Assembly: GCF_026226615.1 (NCBI RefSeq)
Contig: NZ_JAJAPB010000007.1
Span: forward strand, 62,001-126,000
Reading direction: 5' to 3'
Source of the DNA: Geovibrio ferrireducens
Lineage (GTDB): Bacteria > Chrysiogenota > Deferribacteres > Deferribacterales > Geovibrionaceae
DNA length: 64,000 nt
This document shows, in pieces, positions 26,691-33,690 of the stretch. Positions within the stretch are counted from its first letter, which is position 1. Each line of letters starts with the position of its first letter. Made by a program: the position numbers and the translations under genes. The notes below the pieces were generated by a model. The model was not told the origin of the DNA and did not search any database. It saw nothing but the letters and a program-made list of their open reading frames with translations.

Positions 26691-28121
26691 TTATTCCTGT
26701 TCGGCAGGTTTAAGATCTCCCAGCACATAGTCAATAACATCCTTTGCGCTGAAAGAGTGGTTGCCGTTTGTGATAAATTCCTTAACCGCGGCAAAGCAAG
26801 AACCCGCTGTAACCAAAGGCTTTTCGAAATAACCGTTCATATACTGCGTGGCGTGGCCTATGTTGGCGAGAAGGCCGTTGCAGAGGCATTTACGCCCTAC
26901 CGTATCCTCCTCTTTACCGCCTTTGTCCACATATGATTTCACAGGCTCAGCGGGGCATCTGTAGCCCACTGTGCCGTCTTCCTTTCTGAAAAGTGTACGA
27001 AGATAGCCGAGATTGCAGATTCTGGGTCTCGCGGCATATTCCGAAGCCTCGGAAAGTGTACCGAGAACCTTAAGCACCTTAAAGGGAAACCCTGTGGGGG
27101 AGGCGAATATATCTGTCTTCACTTCGAACTTGCCGAAAGAGAGGATAGCCTTTCTGAGTTTTTCATCAAGCCCTGATTCTCTGCAAAATGCGAAAGCTGT
27201 TCCAAGCTGCACACCAGCAGCGCCTTTTTTGATTGCTTCCTTAAGCTTATTAGCCTCGGCGAATGCTCCGGCAAGCCAGAAGGGAACATCGAGTGACCTG
27301 AGTTTTTCAAGATCAATCAAGTCCTTATCCCCGTAGACAGGCTCACCCAAATCATCAACAACCATACCGCCTCTTGGAGGTGCGTTGTGACCGCCCGCGA
27401 TGGGGTATTCCACAACCAGACCGTCAACCTTGCCTGTGGATTTCTTAACCATTGTTGTGGCCAGTATATTGGAGGAGATGATGGCAAGGAAGTCCGGCCT
27501 TTTAAGGGACGGAAGCCCGCTGCCGAAAAGCTCCTTCGGATCGAGGGAAATATGAAAGCTCTCATCCTTGAGCGCTCCCTCAACATTAAGCCTCATATCG
27601 CCTCTGAGGTTCTCGGAAAAGCGGTCGAGTATGCCCGGAATCTCTCTGGGAATCCCCGCGCCCATTATTACATAGTCAACCCCGGCGAGCATTGCCCCGT
27701 AAAGGGAAGCGAGGTTGGGAAGCTGTATTTTTTCAAGCAGATTAATGCCCACTTTGCCGCTGTGCCCTTCTTTGGCGAGGTAGACCTCCGCAAAGTTGGC
27801 GGCCACAGTGAGTTCAACAAGCTCTTTGGGTGAATTAATGCTGTGCATCGGCACATTCATATACCTGCCGCTTTCGGCGAGGCCCTCTTCCCTGAAATAT
27901 TTTTTCAGAATTTTAGCAGCGGCATCCTGAAAGGGAAATGCGGCAAGAGCGCGTCTCATGTGTCCGCCTTTGTCACCTTCCTGAAGCCTTCTGGCGAAAA
28001 TCACGTCCATGGCTACGCCTGAAACCACGCCGAGCTGCCCCTGTCTGGAGACCTCTCTGGCGAGTGTCCAGTTGGAAACCGCAGCGCCCATTCCGCCTTG
28101 TATGATAAGTGGATGACTCAT
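26691..28121 (-). CDS. Nitronate monooxygenase-family FMN protein
   Basis: 476 residues: IIQGGMGAAVSNWTLAREVSRQGQLGVVSG (N-terminal FMN barrel start), DYVIMGAGIPREIPGIL, PIAGGHNAPPRGG and AAGVQLGTAFAFCRESG, all characteristic of the 2-nitropropane dioxygenase/NMO barrel. It is about 100 residues longer than simple NMOs, with a Cys-containing C-terminal region (YRCPAEP, KCLCNGLLANIGHA). The true substrate is uncertain; some relatives act as enoyl-reductase-like enzymes. Confidence 0.8.
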   Translation of the reverse strand: MSHPLIIQGGMGAAVSNWTLAREVSRQGQLGVVSGVAMDVIFARRLQEGDKGGHMRRALAAFPFQDAAAKILKKYFREEGLAESGRYMNVPMHSINSPKELVELTVAANFAEVYLAKEGHSGKVGINLLEKIQLPNLASLYGAMLAGVDYVIMGAGIPREIPGILDRFSENLRGDMRLNVEGALKDESFHISLDPKELFGSGLPSLKRPDFLAIISSNILATTMVKKSTGKVDGLVVEYPIAGGHNAPPRGGMVVDDLGEPVYGDKDLIDLEKLRSLDVPFWLAGAFAEANKLKEAIKKGAAGVQLGTAFAFCRESGLDEKLRKAILSFGKFEVKTDIFASPTGFPFKVLKVLGTLSEASEYAARPRICNLGYLRTLFRKEDGTVGYRCPAEPVKSYVDKGGKEEDTVGRKCLCNGLLANIGHATQYMNGYFEKPLVTAGSCFAAVKEFITNGNHSFSAKDVIDYVLGDLKPAEQE

Positions 28122-28241
28122 TTTTTACTCCGAAAATGCAAATTAAATGTCGTTCGCACAAAATAAATTATTGTACCGGATTTTACAAGAGTTATATATC
28201 CCTTGCGTTAGCAGGATAAAAATATAACTTATGTATTATAG

Positions 28242-28271
28242 TTGACATGCAGAAACATACTGTAATAATAC
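28242..28271 (+). promoter_or_regulatory. sigma-70 promoter upstream of the PilZ gene
   Basis: A consensus -35 TTGACA (28242-28247) is separated by 17 or 18 nt from ATAATA/TAATAC (28265-28271). It lies about 64 nt before the PilZ ATG. Confidence 0.55.
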
Positions 28272-28334
28272 TATGCATAATCAGACAGGAAATACAAATT
28301 AAACCAAATATACAATAAGTTAACAGGTATTATT

Positions 28335-28790
28335 ATGACATCGCTTCAGGAAACGAGTGAATCGGTTGCAATCAACCGGAGAAATTTTGTAAGAGCTAAA
28401 ATCGCAATAAAAATGTGCGGCTTTTTCTTTGAGCAGGGGGACGACGGCTCAAAGGCTTACACTGGCGGCTGCTTCATGTGCAAATCACTGGACATGAGTG
28501 AGGGCGGCATGCAGATAATCCACAACGGCAGTCTTAAACCGGGTGACATAGTTGAACTGAGGACAAAAAACGCAATAACATTCCCCAAATGCCTTAAATG
28601 CGACCAATATTATAATATGAGATCTAAAATAGAGCTCCAGCCTCTGACCGTGCGCGTTGTGTGGACTCAGGGCGGCAGATGCGGGCTTGAATATGTAAAT
28701 CTGTCAAACTTCAACAGAAATGTCATTTCTAAAATTGTCTGGCAGAAGCATATAGAAGAGACCAGAAAAGAGAAGCAAACTAAACAGTAA
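28335..28790 (+). CDS. PilZ-domain protein (probable c-di-GMP receptor)
   Basis: 151 residues. The PilZ signatures are RRNFVRAKI (RxxxR-type arginines) near residue 16 and DMSEGGMQI (D-S-xxG) near residue 55, the two c-di-GMP-binding elements. Two Cys pairs (GGCFMCKS and PKCLKCDQY) are extra features that could bind metal. No membrane segment. It probably changes motility or adhesion in response to c-di-GMP; a predicted EAL enzyme is encoded at 42.5-45.3 kb. Confidence 0.85.
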   Translation: MTSLQETSESVAINRRNFVRAKIAIKMCGFFFEQGDDGSKAYTGGCFMCKSLDMSEGGMQIIHNGSLKPGDIVELRTKNAITFPKCLKCDQYYNMRSKIELQPLTVRVVWTQGGRCGLEYVNLSNFNRNVISKIVWQKHIEETRKEKQTKQ

Positions 28791-28821
28791 AATTTATCAT
28801 CTAATAATTGATATTATTTTA

Positions 28822-28850
28822 TTGACAACCCGACAGGTATGGAATATGCT
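28822..28850 (+). promoter_or_regulatory. sigma-70 promoter of the peroxiredoxin gene
   Basis: TTGACA (28822-28827), 17-nt spacer, TATGCT (28845-28850), about 34 nt before the peroxiredoxin start codon. A close match to consensus. Confidence 0.7.
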
Positions 28851-28883
28851 TAGACATACATTACATTACCTAGGAGGATGCCA

Positions 28884-29480
28884 ATGAGCCTTGTAACCAG
28901 ACAAGCACCGCTTTTTAAAGAAATATCCGTCGTGGGAAAAGAATTTAAAGACGTAAGCCTCGAAAGCTACAGAGGAAAATGGGTTGTTCTTTTCTTCTAC
29001 CCCCTCGACTTCACATTTGTTTGCCCCACTGAAATCACAGCGCTTTCAGACGCAACACCCGAATTTGCAAAAAGAAACGCACAGATAGTCGGCGTTTCCA
29101 CTGACAGCAAATTCTCACACCTTGCATGGATTAACACTCCCCGTTCCGAAGGCGGCCTCGGCGAAATAGCCTACCCCCTTGTTGCGGATTTCACTAAAAA
29201 AATCTCCGAGGACTACGGTGTACTTCTCCCCGGCGGAATGGCTCTCAGAGCAACTTTCATCATCGATCCCGAAGGCGTTGTACAGTTTGAGCTTGTTCAC
29301 GACCTCGGCATAGGCAGAAACGTTGACGAAATAATGAGAAGCCTTGACGCTCTCCAGTTCGTAAGACAGCACGGTGAGGTTTGCCCCGCAGGCTGGACAC
29401 CCGGAAAAGACACGATGATCCCTGATCCTGAAAAGAAAAAAGCATTCTTTAAGAAGAACCCTGCGGGACATCAGTCTTAA
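28884..29480 (+). CDS. Typical 2-Cys peroxiredoxin (AhpC/Prx)
   Basis: 198 residues from the ATG at 28884. The ribosome site AGGAGG (28872-28877) is 6 nt before this ATG but touches the ATG at 28878, so the second start is preferred. The peroxidatic Cys is in FYPLDFTFVCPTE and the resolving Cys in HGEVCPAGW, with the Thr/Arg environment (ALRATFIIDPEGVV). It reduces hydrogen peroxide and organic peroxides. No AhpF is adjacent, so thioredoxin or another donor is expected. Confidence 0.95.
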   Translation: MSLVTRQAPLFKEISVVGKEFKDVSLESYRGKWVVLFFYPLDFTFVCPTEITALSDATPEFAKRNAQIVGVSTDSKFSHLAWINTPRSEGGLGEIAYPLVADFTKKISEDYGVLLPGGMALRATFIIDPEGVVQFELVHDLGIGRNVDEIMRSLDALQFVRQHGEVCPAGWTPGKDTMIPDPEKKKAFFKKNPAGHQS

Positions 29481-29482
29481 CA

Positions 29483-29578
29483 ATAAAAATCCGCGCATCC
29501 TGCCGGATTTTTATACACGCTCGCGCCCTGCTTAGCAGGGCTTCGCTACACACGGTGCGCTCCTGTCCGTCTTGCCTG
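29483..29578 (+). repeat. three-hairpin repeat element, copy C (third hairpin degraded)
   Basis: Hairpin 1: ATAAAAATCCG / CGGATTTTTAT with loop CGCATCCTGC; followed by its T run it could also terminate the peroxiredoxin transcript. Linker ACACGCTC, hairpin 2 GCCCTG-CTTAG-CAGGGC (29525-29541), linker TTCGCTACACACGGTGCG. The third hairpin position (CTCCTGTCCGTC) no longer pairs. Confidence 0.7.
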
Positions 29579-29673
29579 TAAAAAATTTTCCATCCTTGGA
29601 AATTTTTTATACACGCTCACGGGCGGGTCAACCGCCCTTCACTGCACACGGTGCGCTCCCTTCCATGGGAGCG
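29579..29673 (+). repeat. three-hairpin repeat element, copy D (complete)
   Basis: It directly follows copy C. A/T hairpin 1 (TTTTCC-A-TCCT-TGGAAA core), linker ACACGCTCAC, hairpin 2 GGGCGG-GTCAA-CCGCCC (29621-29637), linker TTCACTGCACACGGTG, hairpin 3 CGCTCCC-TTCCAT-GGGAGCG (29654-29673). Hairpin 2 shares almost no stem bases with the other copies yet pairs perfectly. Confidence 0.75.
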
Positions 29674-30055
29674 TTTTCGTTTGCTGGCAAAGTCCTATTC
29701 AAATTTAAAAAGTATATATTTTCATAAATCATCCCCAGCCATCCTTCACAAATAAATGGAGTTTACCCTTATCAGCAACAGCTTCCCCCTTTGCAAAGGG
29801 GAACCGGAGGGGGATTTTACATATATAACAAGCCAGTAACTGTGCTTGCTGCCTGCTCCTGCGCTCCGTTCCCGGAGAATATAAGCTTACAAAGTTCTAT
29901 AAACGGAACTGCGCGAGATATTGACACAGAACATTAAAAAGTAATAGAATAAGAGATAAATATAATCTTTTATCACTTATTCTTTTTTGCTTACGGTCTC
30001 CGAGGCCGCCTGTTGGCGGTTTGTACGATTATCTGAATCAAACCAAGGAGGAGAC
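29674..30055. promoter_or_regulatory. leader region and sigma-70 promoter of the ATP-grasp operon
   Basis: No gene is seen. A CCCCTTTGCAAAGGGG palindrome lies at 29786-29801. A good promoter follows: TTGACA (29921-29926), 18-nt spacer, TAGAAT (29945-29950). The leader holds a small hairpin CCGCC-TGTT-GGCGG (30006-30019) followed by TTTGT, which could attenuate transcription weakly. The ribosome site AAGGAGGAG precedes the ATG at 30056. Confidence 0.6.
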
Positions 30056-31504
30056 ATGCCTATCGGCTGGAATGATTATGACCCGTCACAGTTCTTTGAC
30101 GAGGTAATGGAAAAGAAAGGAACGCCCCGGAAGGCTTCCAGAGAACTTTTCGAGCATCTGAAAAAGCTTTCATCAAGAGACATATACACCCGCAAGAAAA
30201 CAGCCGAGGCAGCAATAGTTGAACTGGGCATAACCTTCACCGTTTACGGGGAAGGGACAAATATAGACCGTGCCATGCCGTTTGACATCATCCCGCGCGT
30301 GATGTGCGGCGATGAGTGGAAAAAAATATCCGACGGACTCTCCCAGAGGCTGAAAGTTCTGAATATGTTCATCAACGACCTGTACAACAAGCAGGAAGTG
30401 ATAAAGGCAGGGATAATACCTGAGGATGTTATATCCACCTCCCGCAACTTCCGCCGCGAGTGCATAGGCATGACACCTGCCCACGGCGCATGGGCAAACA
30501 TATGCGGAAGCGATCTTGTGCGTGACCAGAGCGGAACCATGTATGTTCTGGAGGATAATCTCCGTGTTCCCTCCGGTGTTTCCTATATGCTTGAAAACCG
30601 CAAGATAACCAAAAGAGTTTTTCCCGAATTATTCAAAGATATAAATATCATACCTGTGGACGACTATCCGTCCAAACTGTTCGACATGCTCACCTCCATG
30701 GCGCCGGACGGAGCGTCAAACCCTGAGATTGTGGTACTCACGCCGGGAATATTCAACTCAGCCTATTTCGAACACGCCTTCCTTGCTCAGCAGATGGGCG
30801 CTGAGCTTGTGGAAGGAACAGATCTGCACGTCAGTGACGATAACAGGGTATACATGAAAACCATAGAGGGGCTTGCCCCTGTGGATGTGATATACCGCAG
30901 GATAGATGACGACTTCCTCGATCCGGAAGTGTTCAGGAGCGACTCTGCCCTCGGTGTGCCGGGGCTCATGCGTGCATGGAAGGCGGGTAATGTGGCAATA
31001 GCCAACGCTCCGGGAACCGGCGTGGCGGATGATAAGGTCGTGTATGCCTATGTGCCGGATATGATACGCTTTTATCTCGGTGAGGAGCCGCTTATCCCCA
31101 ATGTTGAAACATATCTCTGCCGCAGGGAAGACCATATGAAGTATGTGCTTGAACACCTTGCGGAACTCGTGGTCAAGCCCGCAAACGAATCCGGCGGCTA
31201 CGGCATGCTTGTGGGCCCCCACTCCACAAAGGAGCAGGTTGAAACCTTCCGGGAGCTTATCCAGCAGAACCCAAGAAACTACATCGCCCAGCCTACGCTG
31301 AACCTCTCGGTCACCCCTACCCTCACGGAAGACGGTATAGACGGCCGCCACATTGACCTCCGCCCGTTCATATTACAGGGTTCCGGAACATATGTCACCG
31401 CAGGCGGACTTACCCGTGTGGCTCTCAAAAAGGGCTCTCTGGTTGTCAACTCCTCGCAGGGGGGCGGCAGCAAGGACACCTGGGTTATAGAGGAGGAGGT
31501 GTAG
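30056..31504 (+). CDS. Circularly permuted type-2 ATP-grasp protein
   Basis: 482 residues; start at 30056 chosen because AAGGAGGAG lies just upstream. FTVYGEGTNIDRAMPFDIIPRVMCGDEWKKISDGLSQRLKVLNMFINDLY is the family signature, with VIYRRIDDDFLDPEVF and the ATP-binding Gly-rich VVKPANESGGYGMLVGP. Family members are predicted to form amide or ester bonds in peptide tailoring; the exact product is unknown. It is the first gene of a conserved trio with alpha-E and a zinc peptidase (spacings +1 and -4 nt). Confidence 0.93.
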   Translation: MPIGWNDYDPSQFFDEVMEKKGTPRKASRELFEHLKKLSSRDIYTRKKTAEAAIVELGITFTVYGEGTNIDRAMPFDIIPRVMCGDEWKKISDGLSQRLKVLNMFINDLYNKQEVIKAGIIPEDVISTSRNFRRECIGMTPAHGAWANICGSDLVRDQSGTMYVLEDNLRVPSGVSYMLENRKITKRVFPELFKDINIIPVDDYPSKLFDMLTSMAPDGASNPEIVVLTPGIFNSAYFEHAFLAQQMGAELVEGTDLHVSDDNRVYMKTIEGLAPVDVIYRRIDDDFLDPEVFRSDSALGVPGLMRAWKAGNVAIANAPGTGVADDKVVYAYVPDMIRFYLGEEPLIPNVETYLCRREDHMKYVLEHLAELVVKPANESGGYGMLVGPHSTKEQVETFRELIQQNPRNYIAQPTLNLSVTPTLTEDGIDGRHIDLRPFILQGSGTYVTAGGLTRVALKKGSLVVNSSQGGGSKDTWVIEEEV

Positions 31505-31505
31505 C

Positions 31506-32444
31506 ATGCTTTCAAAGGTTGCAAACAGAGTCTACTGGCTCGGAAGATACATGGAACGCACGGAAAACACGGCAAAGCTTGTAAATGTCTACACCAGCCT
31601 TCTGCTTGATATGCCGAAGGGAACTGATGTCGGCTGGCACAGCCTGCTGAAAATAACGGGCTCTGAGGAAACTTTCGGCAGCATGTACGATGAAATGAAT
31701 GAGCAGAATGTTACCTCCTTTCTGCTGACCGAACAGAGACACATGGGTTCCATGCTCTGTTCCCTCTCCATGGCCAGAGAAAATGCCCGCACCAGCCGGG
31801 ACATTCTTCCGAGGGAGGCATGGGAGGTTGTTAATGAAATATATATCCTTGCGAAAACAGATAAAGATACGATATTATCCCGCAGCGGGCGCTACCAACT
31901 CCTCACCCGCATAGTTCACAGCGGGCAGAGGCTTGAGGGGATACTCGCCGGAGGACTCAGCAGAAACCACACCCACACGTTCCTTCACCTTGGGCGGCTT
32001 ATAGAAAGGGCAGATACCACAACAAGAATAGTTGATGCCGGAGCCCTGCTGCTGTCTGAAAACAGCCTGAAAAAGATGCGCAGTCTGGAAGGAATAGTAT
32101 GGATGAACCTGCTGAAAACCCTCAGTGCATACCAGATGTACAGACAGGAAGTGAAAAGGCAGATTGTCGGTACGGAGGTTATCCGCTTCCTGCTTAAAGA
32201 TGCCAGATTCCCGCGTTCGGTAAAATTCTGCGCAGACTCGCTGGAACTTCTGGCAACCAGACTGCCCAACTGCTACGCTGTGCGCGGAAAAATAAATATG
32301 CTGCTCCAGAAGCTGAAGGATTTCTCACCGGACGGAGCAGGCGAAATGGAAATACACAGATTCATGGATGACATACAGATTGAGCTTTACGATATAGACA
32401 GCGCAATATCAGCCACATGGTTTAACTCGGAACTTGCCGGATGA
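31506..32444 (+). CDS. Alpha-E domain protein (DUF403)
   Basis: 312 residues, mostly helical, starting MLSKVANRVYWLGRYMERTENTAKLVNVY, the fingerprint of alpha-E proteins that accompany circularly permuted ATP-grasp enzymes. Other conserved pieces are HLGRLIERADTTTRIVDAG and FPRSVKFC. It starts one base after its partner's stop. Its biochemical role is not established; it probably forms a complex with the ATP-grasp protein. Confidence 0.92.
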   Translation: MLSKVANRVYWLGRYMERTENTAKLVNVYTSLLLDMPKGTDVGWHSLLKITGSEETFGSMYDEMNEQNVTSFLLTEQRHMGSMLCSLSMARENARTSRDILPREAWEVVNEIYILAKTDKDTILSRSGRYQLLTRIVHSGQRLEGILAGGLSRNHTHTFLHLGRLIERADTTTRIVDAGALLLSENSLKKMRSLEGIVWMNLLKTLSAYQMYRQEVKRQIVGTEVIRFLLKDARFPRSVKFCADSLELLATRLPNCYAVRGKINMLLQKLKDFSPDGAGEMEIHRFMDDIQIELYDIDSAISATWFNSELAG

Positions 32445-33523
32445 AAAGATTCCATTGCTCCTGTGGGGCGGAGATTTTTTTTGACAACACAAGATGCCTG
32501 AACTGCGAACAGGATCTGGGCTTTGACCCGGCAACTCTACGCATGTTCACCATTCAGGACGCCAAGGGCGGCTTTGTTACGGAGGTGGGAGAATCAGGCC
32601 CGCGTTTCCGCCTCTGTGAGCACAGGCCGGAGAATGTTCTCTCCTGCAACTGGCTGATAGCAGAGGACGACAGTCATGATGAGTGCGTAAGCTGCCGCCT
32701 TACAAGGATTATCCCTCACCTGAGCATTCCGAAAAATGTCAAACGCTGGCGCATTCTTGAAGATGCAAAAAGGCGGATGATCTACAACCTTCTCAACAAC
32801 AGGCTCACCTTTGAAACAAGGGAGGAGAACCCCGAACAGGGGCTTGTGTTCGATTTCCTTGAGGACAGACGCTCCAACCCGCTTGTTTCGGAAGAACATA
32901 TCTACACAGGCCACAACAGCGGCGTTATAACCATAAACGCAGCAGAAGCCGATCCCGAATACAGGGTTGCGGTGCGGGAGGAAATGAACGAACGCTACCG
33001 CACAAATCTTGGGCATTTCCGCCACGAAATAGGGCATTACTACTGGATGCGCCTTATTCAGAACACGCACTGGGAGGCTGAGTTCACCTCTCTTTTCGGC
33101 GATCCTTACTGGGATTACGACATCTCCCTGAAAAATTACTATGAAAACGGCCCCAGAGCCGACTGGCAGGAGTACCACATAAGCGCATACGCCAGCATGC
33201 ACCCCCTTGAGGACTGGGCGGAGACATGGGCGCATTATCTCCACATGAACGATGCCCTTGAAACCGCAGTGTCATTCAACGTGCTTAAGCTTGAGTTCCG
33301 CAGGGACAACTTCCGCCAGATTTTCGCCAAATGGATGGAACTGGCAGTGGCAATGAACGCCCTGAACAGAAGCGTGGGCAAGTTTGATGCCTACCCTTTT
33401 GTTATCAAACACATGGTCTACAGAAAGCTGGAATTTATCCGCAGAGTGGTTACGGAAGCGAGGGAAAGTGCAGCTCCGGCGGTGTTTTCCGCCTGCGGAA
33501 GCAGCGGAGCACCGATTAATTAA
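32441..33523 (+). CDS. Putative zinc-binding metallopeptidase of the ATP-grasp/alpha-E operon
   Basis: 360 residues. The N-terminus is a zinc ribbon (FHCSCGAEIFFDNTRCLNCEQDLGF). The centre has a zincin-like HEIGHYYW motif in LGHFRHEIGHYYWMR, and EDWAETWAHYLHM may supply the third ligand. It corresponds to the COG4307-like peptidase often encoded with ATP-grasp/alpha-E genes. It overlaps the alpha-E gene by 4 nt. The transglutaminase gene usual in such operons is absent here. Confidence 0.85.
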   Translation: MKRFHCSCGAEIFFDNTRCLNCEQDLGFDPATLRMFTIQDAKGGFVTEVGESGPRFRLCEHRPENVLSCNWLIAEDDSHDECVSCRLTRIIPHLSIPKNVKRWRILEDAKRRMIYNLLNNRLTFETREENPEQGLVFDFLEDRRSNPLVSEEHIYTGHNSGVITINAAEADPEYRVAVREEMNERYRTNLGHFRHEIGHYYWMRLIQNTHWEAEFTSLFGDPYWDYDISLKNYYENGPRADWQEYHISAYASMHPLEDWAETWAHYLHMNDALETAVSFNVLKLEFRRDNFRQIFAKWMELAVAMNALNRSVGKFDAYPFVIKHMVYRKLEFIRRVVTEARESAAPAVFSACGSSGAPIN

Positions 33524-33690
33524 TCCACAATGTATGCCTTATTTTTAATCAGTTTCATTAAGCTTAATTAATAATTATTCTTAAGTATTGTCAGGTAATG
33601 AAATTTTCACGCTATTCGATTTATTTATAAAGGCATATTTCTTGCTTATCCCCATGGAGTTAAATCTGTTCCAAAACGGGGAAAATCAGT

